From contig VSNQ01000040.1 of assembly GCA_009774395.1 (NCBI GenBank), positions 1 through 33,908 on the forward strand: DNA of 33,908 bases, read 5' to 3'. The number at the start of each line of letters is the position of its first letter. The stretch's first letter is position 1. This document shows positions 24,491 through 32,412 of the stretch, piece after piece. A program made the position numbers and the translations under genes. This DNA is from Lachnospiraceae bacterium (GTDB lineage: Bacteria; Bacillota; Clostridia; Lachnospirales; Lachnospiraceae). The notes under the pieces were generated by a model. The model did no database searches. It was not told the DNA's origin and was given only the letters and a program-made list of their open reading frames with translations.

Positions 24491-25996
24491 ATGGACTACA
24501 TAATCGTACAAGCGGGAGGGAAAGGCACCCGGTTAAAGCATCTGACAGCAAATAAACCGAAAGCGCTGGTGCCAGTGAATAACCTGCCGATGCTGTTCCA
24601 CCTGTTTCGGAAGTATCCGGATAAAAAATTTATCATTATAGCAGACTATCATAAGGAAGTATTGCGTGAATATTTGTCTACTTTTGCAGATGTCATTTAT
24701 CAGGTGGTGGATGCGGAAGGGACAGGCACTTGTGCAGGAGTGGGGCAGGCAATTCGGCTGCTTCCAACAGAGGCTTCCTTTATGCTAGTCTGGTCGGATC
24801 TGATCTTACCGGAGGGGCTTCTCCTTCCTGCATCATGTGGAGAAGGGGGACGACTTAAAGAAGACTATGTGGGTATATCCGAAACCTTTCTTTGTAGATG
24901 GAGTTTTTGCGACGGGGCGTTTCTGGAAGAACCTTCTTCGGAACACGGGGTAGCAGGATTCTTTCTATTTACAGATAAGAGCAAGCTCAAGGACGTTCCG
25001 GAAAGCGGCGAGCTGGTGCGGTGGATGCAAGAGAGCGGAATGACCTTTTGCGAGTTTGGACTGGCAGGCACGAGAGAATTTGGGCTTTTGGAGGAATATG
25101 AAAAACTGGGGCTTGAAAAATGCAGACCTTTTAACAGAATAACCATACAGGGGGACAGGCTGGTAAAGGAGGCTTTGGATGCGCAAGGGGAAAAACTGGC
25201 TCTGTGGGAAAGCGCATGGTATGAAAAGGCGGAGCAGTATCATATACCAGCACTGCCTAAAATATATGGAAAGAATCCGCTTGTTATGGAGCTCATCAAA
25301 GGGAAAAATATTTACGAATATGATCTGTCCCATGAGGAGAAAAAAGAAATTCTTACAAAGATCGTGAACTCTCTTCACTTGTTGCACCGTTCGGAGCAGA
25401 TGACCGCTGATTCTTTCAGCCTGAGAGAAGCCTATTATGTTAAAACCATGGATAGACTGTCTAAAATCCGTGATCTGGTTCCCTTTGCGGATAAACGGGA
25501 GATCGTGGTTAATGGGAAGAAGTGCCGGAACGTGTACTTCTATAAGAGGGAACTGGAAAAGCGGCTGGACATGCTTTCTTGTGATATTTTCTGTTTTATT
25601 CATGGGGACTGTACTTTTTCCAATCTGCTGCTTCGTGAAGACGGTTCTCCTGTGTTGATAGATCCTAGGGGGTATTTCGGATATACAGAACTTTACGGGG
25701 ATATCCGCTATGACTGGGCGAAGCTTTATTATTCGATTGTGGGAAACTATGATCAGTTTAATTTAAAGCAGTTTCGTCTGGAAATTAAGGAAGATGAAGT
25801 ATCTCTGCAGATTGAGTCAAATCAATGGGAGGACATGGAGTCGGATTTCTTTGCGTTGACGGGGGCAGATCCTTATGAAATACGGCTGTTACATGCGGTG
25901 ATTTGGTTGTCACTTACGATTTATACATGGCAGGATTATGATTCCATTTGCGGTGCTTTTTATAATGGATTATATTATCTGGAGGATGTGTTATGA
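24491..25996 (+). CDS. Nucleotidyltransferase-kinase fusion (LicC-LicA or MurU-AmgK type)
   Basis: A 501-aa bifunctional protein. Residues 1-220 are a sugar/choline-phosphate nucleotidyltransferase: IIVQAGGKGTRLKHLTANKP at the start, then WSDLILP as the metal site. Residues about 225-501 are an aminoglycoside-phosphotransferase/choline-kinase-type kinase: catalytic loop HGDCTFSNLL (His371, Asp373, Asn378) and metal motif LIDPRG (Asp391). Such a pair would phosphorylate a small alcohol or the anomeric OH of a sugar and then couple it to a nucleotide. Known parallels are LicA/LicC for phosphocholine and AmgK/MurU for N-acetylmuramic acid. ATG 24491 is preferred to the in-frame ATG 24416, which lies inside the previous gene. 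Confidence 0.78.
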   Translation: MDYIIVQAGGKGTRLKHLTANKPKALVPVNNLPMLFHLFRKYPDKKFIIIADYHKEVLREYLSTFADVIYQVVDAEGTGTCAGVGQAIRLLPTEASFMLVWSDLILPEGLLLPASCGEGGRLKEDYVGISETFLCRWSFCDGAFLEEPSSEHGVAGFFLFTDKSKLKDVPESGELVRWMQESGMTFCEFGLAGTREFGLLEEYEKLGLEKCRPFNRITIQGDRLVKEALDAQGEKLALWESAWYEKAEQYHIPALPKIYGKNPLVMELIKGKNIYEYDLSHEEKKEILTKIVNSLHLLHRSEQMTADSFSLREAYYVKTMDRLSKIRDLVPFADKREIVVNGKKCRNVYFYKRELEKRLDMLSCDIFCFIHGDCTFSNLLLREDGSPVLIDPRGYFGYTELYGDIRYDWAKLYYSIVGNYDQFNLKQFRLEIKEDEVSLQIESNQWEDMESDFFALTGADPYEIRLLHAVIWLSLTIYTWQDYDSICGAFYNGLYYLEDVL

Positions 25997-26571
25997 CTAC
26001 ATATTTTGAAAGACAATTAAAGGAGTTTGAACATGCTATCCATTCGATGGATATCGAACTTTTCGAGCGCTGGGTGGCAGAAGGGGCGCAGACTTTGCAG
26101 GCGGGACATAAAATTATTGTTTCTGGTCTTGGGAAAAATGTGCCTGTCTGTGAAAAGTTTGTGGGTTCCATGCTGTCCCTTGGGTTGGATGCCTATTACC
26201 TCAATACCAATTCCGCTGTTCATGGCGATATGGGCGTGGTGAAGGACGGAGACATGGTTATTATCTTGACGAAGAGTGGGAAAACGGTAGAATCCGTGTA
26301 TCTGGTGAATCTGTTGAAGAAAAGAAAAGTGAACATGTGGCTTCTTACATTTGAAAAAGAAAGCACTCTAACACGGGAAATTTCAAACAGTTTTGTGTTG
26401 GATTTGGTGCATGAGGGGGATATGTGGAACATTATGCCCAACAATTCTACCACCATAAATCTCATCGTGCTGCAGGGGCTTGCCATGAAGATTGCGGCTG
26501 CTTTGGGACTTACATTGAATGATTTTAAGAGAAACCATCCAGGCGGTCATATCGGAGAGGTGTTAGCATGA
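25993..26571 (+). CDS. SIS-domain sugar-phosphate isomerase, KpsF/GutQ-like, no CBS domains
   Basis: A 192-aa single SIS domain. SGLGKNVPVCEKFVGS near 44-59, HGDMG near 77, the phosphate loop LTKSGKTVE (92-100), PNNSTT near 149 and the C-terminal NHPGGHIGE near 181 match the arabinose-5-phosphate isomerase (KdsD/KpsF/GutQ) pattern. CBS domains usual in that family are missing. ATGA overlap with the kinase fusion upstream and with the gene downstream. It is clearly different from the GmhA at 3068. It may interconvert ribulose 5-phosphate and arabinose 5-phosphate, or a related ketose/aldose phosphate, for a second activated sugar. Confidence 0.8.
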   Translation: MTTYFERQLKEFEHAIHSMDIELFERWVAEGAQTLQAGHKIIVSGLGKNVPVCEKFVGSMLSLGLDAYYLNTNSAVHGDMGVVKDGDMVIILTKSGKTVESVYLVNLLKKRKVNMWLLTFEKESTLTREISNSFVLDLVHEGDMWNIMPNNSTTINLIVLQGLAMKIAAALGLTLNDFKRNHPGGHIGEVLA

Positions 26572-26984
26572 CAGAGGCAGAAATGGCCATGGCAGGAAGG
26601 GAGTACTGGCTCTATATAAAGGAAAAGTACCAGCCGGATGAAGATACTGGTCTTGTTATAGTGCAGACGAAAGAACAGAATATGATTGATATAGCATTTA
26701 GACTGCTTCCTATATATTTGAAACGAAAATATTTAAAGAGAGTTATTGTGATAACAGATCAGGAGGCGATAGTGTGGGTAGAACAGCGGGTAGAGTCTAA
26801 CAGGGTTACTCTGGTGGCGGTAAGGCGAAAAATGCTTGAAGAACTGTTAATTTATTATCGGTTGGTGCAATTCTTTCATGAGATCGTGGTAATTTCTGTG
26901 GAAGAACCTTATGGAAATGCCCATATCATCGAAAATGAAGGAATTACGTTGGAAGATTTTGTAAAAAACGCATTGTATGTATAA
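26568..26984 (+). CDS. Small protein of unknown function, paralogue of 29827-30264
   Basis: A 138-aa protein, ATGA-overlapping the SIS gene. I recognise no named family. It is predicted alpha/beta with strands such as TGLVIVQT and LKRVIVITD, and no membrane segment. The C-terminal half aligns with the 145-aa protein at 29827: both have a helix with paired Leu and Tyr residues, a strand followed by E..YG (VEEPYGNAH here, RESTYGGLF there), and a final G-x-x-x-E-x-x-x-x-A helix. Each copy lies directly before a Rossmann-GT9-like gene, which suggests a partner role with that transferase. Confidence 0.65.
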   Translation: MTEAEMAMAGREYWLYIKEKYQPDEDTGLVIVQTKEQNMIDIAFRLLPIYLKRKYLKRVIVITDQEAIVWVEQRVESNRVTLVAVRRKMLEELLIYYRLVQFFHEIVVISVEEPYGNAHIIENEGITLEDFVKNALYV

Positions 26985-26995
26985 GGTAGAAACTG

Positions 26996-28330
26996 ATGAT
27001 TGCAGGAGAAAAGGATCGAAAGGTCATAGAGGATGCTATTGCGGCGAGGGCGGAAGAAGGCAGGTTTGTCAAAAGAAAAGTTCTGATTTTTGGCTGTACC
27101 CTGTACGCAAGAGATATCAGAGAGGCATTACAGAGGCATGGTATTTTTTTGACAGCAATTTTGGATAATAATCCGCAGAAGGCGAGAGGTACCTGTCTGG
27201 GCGTACCGGTGTATCTGCCGGAACGATATTTTAAGGAATGTTCGGGAGAAGTGATGGTCATCCTGTGCTCCAAATATCACAGGGAAATGGCGGCTCAGCT
27301 AGAAGAGCTCGGATGCGGCAGCGACAACCAGATAAACATTTCCATAAATGAGAGCCAAAGGAAAGAAGATGATTCTCTGGAAAATCTAAAAGAGAAATTG
27401 ATACTTGTGGAGAAAGGATATCAGTTTTATCAGGAACTTAGAGCAAAAGATTCCGAGGAATTTTGGCTTTTTCTGTGTCCTTATCCGGGAACAGGGGATA
27501 TCTATATGGCATGTATGTATCTGGACGCCTATTTGGAGCGAGAAGGAATTAAAGATTATGCGGTTGTGGTGACGGCGGAAAGCTGCCGACGGACGGCCGC
27601 TCTGTTCGGCATAGAGGATATCCGAAAGATAACGCCAGATGAGATGGGCGAAATGCTAAGGGCATGGGAATTTTTCGGCACCGATAAGATGCGTATCAAG
27701 CCTCTGCTTTATTGGGGGTGGCGTACCAAGCGGTATCTTTATGCGGACGATTACCCCCAGATTACTTTTAATGAAATGTTTTTGTATGATGTGTTTGATC
27801 TGATGAAAGACGTAAAAAAGAAACGGCTTATTGTGGACAGGGAAAGCTGCTATGCGAAGGAATTGTTTGCAGAGCTTAAACTTGCGTCTCACAGGACGGT
27901 AATCATGGCACCTTATGCTGGTTCGTTTGTATCGGAAATGGGGATGGGGGTATGGAAAGAATTGGCAGAAATCTTTAGACAGGAAGGCTGGAGCGTAGCC
28001 ACCAACTGTGATGGAGAGAAGGAGAAGCCTGTGCCAGGTACAATACCTGTTTGGTTTCCCTATAAGGAGGCAGTGCAGGTGTTAGAGTATGCGGGAGCAT
28101 TTATTGCGTTGAGAAGTGGTCTGTGCGATATCATTAGTCAGGCGGATTGCAAAAAGGTGATTCTGTATGAGAGTGGTTTTAACGCTGCCAGATATGAGTA
28201 TTTCAGTCTGAATAAGATGGGGATAAGCATGGATGCGATAGAGCTTGTGTATGAGAAAGAGAAAGAGGATGCTTTAAAGGCGGAAATTGTAATGGCAGTT
28301 CTGGATAGCTCGGAAAGGAAGCGGAGATGA
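26996..28330 (+). CDS. Rossmann domain fused to GT9 heptosyltransferase-like domain (copy A)
   Basis: A 444-aa protein. Residues about 26-118 are the recurrent Rossmann module (VLIFGCTLYARDIREAL, AILDNNPQKARGTCLGVPV). Residues about 155-440 resemble a GT-B fold of the ADP-heptose:LPS heptosyltransferase type: LCPYPGTGDIYMA as the N-terminal loop, IMAPYAGS near 303-310 as the donor-domain strand, ATNCDGEKEKPVPGT, and the donor-site RSGLCDII near 373-380. A second copy is encoded at 30268. With heptose-activation genes in the same locus, transfer of a heptose is plausible, but GT9-like sequence alone does not fix the donor. Confidence 0.7.
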   Translation: MIAGEKDRKVIEDAIAARAEEGRFVKRKVLIFGCTLYARDIREALQRHGIFLTAILDNNPQKARGTCLGVPVYLPERYFKECSGEVMVILCSKYHREMAAQLEELGCGSDNQINISINESQRKEDDSLENLKEKLILVEKGYQFYQELRAKDSEEFWLFLCPYPGTGDIYMACMYLDAYLEREGIKDYAVVVTAESCRRTAALFGIEDIRKITPDEMGEMLRAWEFFGTDKMRIKPLLYWGWRTKRYLYADDYPQITFNEMFLYDVFDLMKDVKKKRLIVDRESCYAKELFAELKLASHRTVIMAPYAGSFVSEMGMGVWKELAEIFRQEGWSVATNCDGEKEKPVPGTIPVWFPYKEAVQVLEYAGAFIALRSGLCDIISQADCKKVILYESGFNAARYEYFSLNKMGISMDAIELVYEKEKEDALKAEIVMAVLDSSERKRR

Positions 28331-28812
28331 GAAGAAGCAGAATTTTTATAAATACGGTGTTTGCGACAGGCATCGTGTATGCTCTGTTTCATTACTTGTA
28401 TCTGAAAGAGGCCTTGCAAAAGGAGCGCAAACAGACAATGAAGCTAGAACAGTTGCTGCGGATGGCAAATCAAATGATTATGGAAAGTGATAAAGGAAAT
28501 TTGATTCATAAAATGTTGGAAGAGAGAAATCTGTCATCAGTGGCAATATACGGTATGTCGGAAATGGGAGAGCGTGTGATGGAAAATATTCTGATGCATT
28601 CTTCTATAAAGTTATTGTATGGAATTGACCAAAGGGCAGAAGAGATAAAACTGGTTATACCTGTATATACCTTGGAAGAGGCGGCAGAAAAGGATAAGCC
28701 GGAAGCAGTTATACTGACGGCGTTTTCAGAGAATGACAGTTTAAAAAAAGAGATTGAAAATATCATGTCATGCGAAGTGGTAACACTTGGGGAGTTGTTC
28801 TATGAACAGTGA
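28327..28812 (+). CDS. Membrane-anchored stand-alone Rossmann protein (copy B)
   Basis: A 161-aa protein with an ATGA overlap to the GT9-like gene. A weakly hydrophobic N-terminal segment (about residues 6-25, FINTVFATGIVYALFHYLYL) is likely a membrane anchor, followed by a charged helical linker. Residues about 70-155 are the recurrent Rossmann module (SVAIYGMSEMGERVMENI, YGIDQRAEE, VILTAFSENDSLKKEI). It shares length, layout and the YGM-x-E-[LM]-GER signature with 21365-21856, and like that gene it is followed at once by a GT2. Confidence 0.72.
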   Translation: MRRSRIFINTVFATGIVYALFHYLYLKEALQKERKQTMKLEQLLRMANQMIMESDKGNLIHKMLEERNLSSVAIYGMSEMGERVMENILMHSSIKLLYGIDQRAEEIKLVIPVYTLEEAAEKDKPEAVILTAFSENDSLKKEIENIMSCEVVTLGELFYEQ

Positions 28813-29800
28813 AATGATCAGCATAATCGTGCCAGTCTATAATGTAGGAAAATATATAGAGAAGTGTCTGGAGAGCCTGATGAAGCAGACTTATGCCAAT
28901 ATCGAGATCATCTGCGTGGATGATAAAAGTACGGACAACAGCGTGCAGATATGTGAAAAGATGATGAGCGAAGATGCCAGAATCAGACTGATCAGAAAGG
29001 AAGTCAATACAGGATTGGCATCAGTGCGGAATATTGGATTAAAGGCGGTTTCTGGAAAATATGTAGCCTTTGTGGATTCGGACGACTGGGTAACGTCGGA
29101 CTATCTGGAAACTTTATATCAGCTTATGACAGAGTATCAAGCGGAAATTGCGCAGGGTTCCTATGTGAGAACGACAATAGAAGTGGACGAAAAGGAACTG
29201 AAATATGGAGCTGTCAGGACAAAAGGCATGACAGGGAGAGAGGCTCTGCAGCGGATGTTTTCGGCATCGATGGTTCATCCGGATGTAGAGTATACGATTG
29301 TGCCCAATAAACTGTACTGCAAAAGCTTCTTGGAGGGTATATTTTTCCCAGAGGGGAAAATATTTGAGGATCAGTATTTCTCCGCTGTATGTTACGCTAA
29401 GTGTAGGAAAGTGGCAGTAACAGATAAGAAAATCTATTTTTACCGTGTGAATCCACAGGGAACCACAATGCAGAAGTATTCAACTTTATTTTTGGATGAA
29501 GTAGAGCTGCATGAAAGACTGGTACAGTATTTTGATAGAAACGGGGAAGGCGATCTGGCGGCTATGATTTCTGCAAGGATGATTCCGCTGGCGATTGATC
29601 ATTATTACAGAGCGGAATACGCTGGCTGCGTAGATGCTAAAAGGCGAGCCTGCTTACATGTGCTGAAAGGATACGGGCATTATTTGGGAACCCGAATGAT
29701 TTCTTGTGAAAAGAAGCTGGCAGTCCTGCTTTTCCTGTTTTCTCCGGCAGCTTTTGGAGTTTTGAAGCTGGATGTGTGTTATTGGAAAAGAGTGGATTAG
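28802..29800 (+). CDS. Family 2 glycosyltransferase
   Basis: A 332-aa GT2. SIIVPVYNVGKYIEKCLES, VDDKSTDNS, GLASVRNIGL and the metal-binding FVDSDDW near residue 90 are all present. ATG 28802 overlaps the previous gene by 11 bp and has GGGGAG upstream; a start at 28787 would add five unlikely residues. A moderately hydrophobic C-terminal stretch (VLLFLFSPAAFGVL) could touch the membrane. It has no Rossmann tail, unlike the GT2s at 21860 and 23131, but its neighbour upstream supplies the module as a separate protein. Confidence 0.87.
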   Translation: MNSEMISIIVPVYNVGKYIEKCLESLMKQTYANIEIICVDDKSTDNSVQICEKMMSEDARIRLIRKEVNTGLASVRNIGLKAVSGKYVAFVDSDDWVTSDYLETLYQLMTEYQAEIAQGSYVRTTIEVDEKELKYGAVRTKGMTGREALQRMFSASMVHPDVEYTIVPNKLYCKSFLEGIFFPEGKIFEDQYFSAVCYAKCRKVAVTDKKIYFYRVNPQGTTMQKYSTLFLDEVELHERLVQYFDRNGEGDLAAMISARMIPLAIDHYYRAEYAGCVDAKRRACLHVLKGYGHYLGTRMISCEKKLAVLLFLFSPAAFGVLKLDVCYWKRVD

Positions 29801-29826
29801 AGATAGCGGGAGGAAAGGGATAGTCT

Positions 29827-30264
29827 ATGGAACAAGAAAAGAGCAGAACGGAAACTGAAATTTGTTTTGGCACGGAGAATCAGAGGACAGGGACGTGGTC
29901 AGAACTGTTGCAACATTTGGAGGAATGGCTTGCTTCCTACGACCACATCTTTCTCGTACCAGACAAGGCACTGGAAGAGGATGCCTGCGTTTCTGGCGTT
30001 CTCCATGCGGGAGTGGGAAGGACGGGAGAGCGAAAGATCCTTCTTTTATCTACGGCTCCGATAACCGTAAGTGACGGATTTACATACAGGCAGATCACAG
30101 AGAAAAATCAGGAGAAGCTTTTGAGGCTTTATCATATGTATGAGTTTTCAGACCGCTTTTCAGTGATTTATCGGGAAAGCACTTACGGAGGTCTGTTTCA
30201 TTTGGTTAAGACTGGTCTGCTTTCCATAGAAGAGGCGGCGCAGGCGCTATTTGCATATAGGTGA
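29827..30264 (+). CDS. Small protein of unknown function, paralogue of 26568-26984
   Basis: A 145-aa protein with GGAGG upstream. No recognised family. Predicted alpha/beta, with strands HIFLVPD and KILLLST. The C-terminal 60 residues align with the 138-aa protein at 26568: a LLRLYHMYEF helix, SVIYRESTYGG, and a GLLSIEEAAQALFAY tail. It lies four bases before the second Rossmann-GT9-like gene, repeating the order seen for the first copy. The N-terminal half is not visibly conserved between the two. Confidence 0.65.
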   Translation: MEQEKSRTETEICFGTENQRTGTWSELLQHLEEWLASYDHIFLVPDKALEEDACVSGVLHAGVGRTGERKILLLSTAPITVSDGFTYRQITEKNQEKLLRLYHMYEFSDRFSVIYRESTYGGLFHLVKTGLLSIEEAAQALFAYR

Positions 30265-30267
30265 GAA

Positions 30268-31491
30268 ATGGATGCATTACATTATCAGGAAATGAAAGAA
30301 AATTTAGAAGCGCTGGTTATGGAGGGAGCTGTACAGAATAGAAAAATTTACCTTTTCGGTCACTGTAATGCCACAGAGGAGCTGGCGGATCTTCTGTTGG
30401 AGGAAGGGTTCGCGGTTACGGCCATTCTTGACAATAACCCGAATAAGGAAGGGAAAAATTATCGGGACATAGCCATCCGGAACCCCTCTGTTATTATGGA
30501 GGAAAAACCAGGACAGACGCTAGTTTGTATTGTAGCACGCGCTTATGCAGCCATGGCGTCGCAGTTAAAGTGGATGGGATATGACGGTCGAGTGGTAAAG
30601 CTGGTGGATTACAATACATACGCGGAATATTCTCTTGCGCCAGAGACGCTTGCACGCAGATTGCAGAGGGCGGAACGAGGCAGGGAATCTCTTTTTAAGT
30701 TAAAGGAAAAATATCCTGGACATTTCTTGGTTCTATGTCCGTTCTGTGCTTTAGGGGATATTTACTTTATGATGTCTTATCTGCCCCATTTTCTGAAAAA
30801 GAGGGGAAAGCCTCAATGCGTTGTAGTAGTAATCGGACATGCCTGTGGGCAGGTGGTGCGCTTGTTTGGAAACTACCCAATGGAGGCGCTTATCCAGAAG
30901 GAGATGGATGAAACTGTGCAGGCGGCTTTGTTCTTTGGAGAAAAGGATGTTTTTATTCCACATCAGGACAGACCCTATGTGGTGAATTTATCAAGAGCGC
31001 TTTATGTTAAGAAAATTTCATTGGAGAAACTTTACTGCTGTGGGGTGTTTGGTCTGCTGGAAGATACGATGCCCTATACACCGGAACATGAAGAGACATA
31101 TGAGGGTGCAGAGGAGATTGTTCCGGGAAAATCAGTGATCCTTGCTCCTTATGCAAAGTCGGTAACGGCTTTAAAGACGGATGTCTGGAAACAGATAGTG
31201 AAAGAATATCAGGAAAGGGGTTATGCCTGTTATACCAATGTGGCAGGGAAGGAGAAGCCCTTGTTAGGCACAAGGGCGGTATCGCCGACCATTGCGCAGA
31301 TTCGTTCTCTTGTGGAGCGGGCGGGGACGTTTATTGGCATTCGAAGCGGACTGTGCGATGTGGTAAAGGACGCAGTTTGTAAAAAGATTGCCCTGTACCC
31401 GGATTATCAGTACAGCGATACAAGGTGGAGGGCTATTGACATATATCGGCTGGAAGGCTGGGAAAATATTGTAGTGGGGGAGGAGAGCTAG
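30268..31491 (+). CDS. Rossmann domain fused to GT9 heptosyltransferase-like domain (copy B)
   Basis: A 407-aa paralogue of 26996-28330. Residues about 25-118 are the Rossmann module (IYLFGHCNATEELADLL, AILDNNPNKEGKNY). Residues about 150-400 are GT-B like: LCPFCALGDIYFMMSYL, ILAPYAKSVTALK near 291-303, YTNVAGKEKPLLGT near 322-335, and IRSGLCDVV near 358-366. The nucleotide loop of the Rossmann part is GHCNA rather than GxGxxG, so cofactor binding may be lost or changed. The stop overlaps the HAD gene as TAGTG. Confidence 0.7.
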   Translation: MDALHYQEMKENLEALVMEGAVQNRKIYLFGHCNATEELADLLLEEGFAVTAILDNNPNKEGKNYRDIAIRNPSVIMEEKPGQTLVCIVARAYAAMASQLKWMGYDGRVVKLVDYNTYAEYSLAPETLARRLQRAERGRESLFKLKEKYPGHFLVLCPFCALGDIYFMMSYLPHFLKKRGKPQCVVVVIGHACGQVVRLFGNYPMEALIQKEMDETVQAALFFGEKDVFIPHQDRPYVVNLSRALYVKKISLEKLYCCGVFGLLEDTMPYTPEHEETYEGAEEIVPGKSVILAPYAKSVTALKTDVWKQIVKEYQERGYACYTNVAGKEKPLLGTRAVSPTIAQIRSLVERAGTFIGIRSGLCDVVKDAVCKKIALYPDYQYSDTRWRAIDIYRLEGWENIVVGEES

Positions 31492-31862
31492 TGAGCAGGG
31501 AAATGATTTTATCCACGCTTCCTAAGACATGGATCTTTGATCTGGATGGGACGTTGCTTAAGCATAACGGTTATAAGCTGGACGGGAAAGACACAGTGCT
31601 TCTGGGGGCCAGGGAATATCTGGCAGAGTTGCCACCGGAAGACAGGGTAGTGATACTGACTTCCCGTACGGAGGAATACCGAGAAAAAACGCTTCGTTTT
31701 TTGGAAGAAAATAGAATACGGTACGATGATATCTTATTTAGTATGCCGATGGGAGAGCGGATTCTTGTCAATGACAGAAAACCATCCGGGCTTGACATGG
31801 CGATGGCGGTCAATCTGGATAGAGATGTGTTTGTCGTGCCTGAAGTGGTGCGGGAAAAGTAG
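31491..31862 (+). CDS. Small HAD-family phosphatase
   Basis: A 123-aa HAD protein starting at GTG in a TAGTG overlap. Motif I is IFDLDGT with nucleophile Asp17 and general acid Asp19; motif II is ILTSR (55-59); the acidic motif near the end is VNDRKPSG (Asp95). No cap domain, so it would suit larger phosphosugar substrates. Similar small HADs occur in capsule clusters. It would fit as the phosphatase partner of the second isomerase/kinase/nucleotidyltransferase set, after GmhB served the first. Last gene of the tightly packed block. Confidence 0.75.
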   Translation: MSREMILSTLPKTWIFDLDGTLLKHNGYKLDGKDTVLLGAREYLAELPPEDRVVILTSRTEEYREKTLRFLEENRIRYDDILFSMPMGERILVNDRKPSGLDMAMAVNLDRDVFVVPEVVREK

Positions 31863-31892
31863 AGGACTATAATTTAATCTCCTAAAAATTTG

Positions 31893-31913
31893 ATACACAG
31901 GTTGTATACACAG
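31893..31913. repeat. Tandem ATACACAG direct repeat
   Basis: ATACACAG occurs at 31893-31900 and again at 31906-31913, 13 bp apart, just after the HAD gene. A possible protein-binding site; no known regulator is implied. Confidence 0.3.
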
Positions 31914-32312
31914 TTTAAACTATTGAAAAAACGGGGATTTTTGATATGTCATTTGTATATAACCATGTGTAAATAGTGTGATTTAAGAGTCATTATTATC
32001 CAATATTTTGTGGAGGAACGTCATATGTCATCCTATAAGAAATGTAGAAAAATAACTGATGCATCTTGACTTGTCTATTTCATCGATTATGTATGCCCAA
32101 AAGCCTCGCCGTAGCCCGCTACGCCTGCGTTTTTTCACATACATCCTCGAAAAAATATCCTGCGCAATCTACATCACTTATTTTCCTGCAATTCCATATT
32201 AATGTTAGAAGTCTGAATGGAAAAAACTATGACTATAAGAAAACACTACCTATTGGGATAAAGAGTCAAAATCATGCAAACGCCATCGCATCACTTCTTC
32301 CTACGCCTTGTA

Positions 32313-32364
32313 TTGATATAAATATCAAGCACTTTGTATACGAGGATTAAGAAAACGATATACT
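32313..32364 (+). promoter_or_regulatory. Putative promoter region for the epimerase-cytidylyltransferase pair
   Basis: TTGATA (32313-32318) and TATACG (32337-32342) are 18 bp apart; a second candidate -10, TATACT, is at 32359-32364. The first -35 lies inside the near-palindrome TTGATAT-AA-ATATCAA (32313-32328), which could be an operator. The start codon at 32413 is about 50-70 nt downstream. Weak prediction, supported by the 550-bp gap that separates this pair from the upstream operon. Confidence 0.35.
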
Positions 32365-32412
32365 AGCATGCTTGGAAAAAGGATACAGAAAATTGAAGAG
32401 AGAAGGTAAAGA

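Larger units (their letters stand above)
31863..32412. other. Gene-free gap between operon blocks
   Basis: About 550 bp without a convincing gene. The open frame at 32066-32350 lacks a ribosome binding site and has an unlikely composition. The first 120 bp are AT-rich, with a short tandem ATACACAG repeat. A GC-richer piece near 32090-32200 contains CGTAGC-CC-GCTACG (32110-32123) followed by a T6 run at 32130-32135, which could be a weak + strand terminator or part of a dispersed repeat. The last 100 bp hold promoter-like sequences. No clear strong terminator follows the HAD gene. Confidence 0.55.

Noticed and set aside
24965..25603. Long open frame on the - strand (212 codons)
   Set aside because: It lies inside the nucleotidyltransferase-kinase gene, has no recognisable motif and no ribosome binding site; it mirrors codon bias of the real gene.
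32066..32350. 94-codon open frame in the gap
   Set aside because: No ribosome binding site, no motif, and it spans a hairpin-containing, repeat-like segment.
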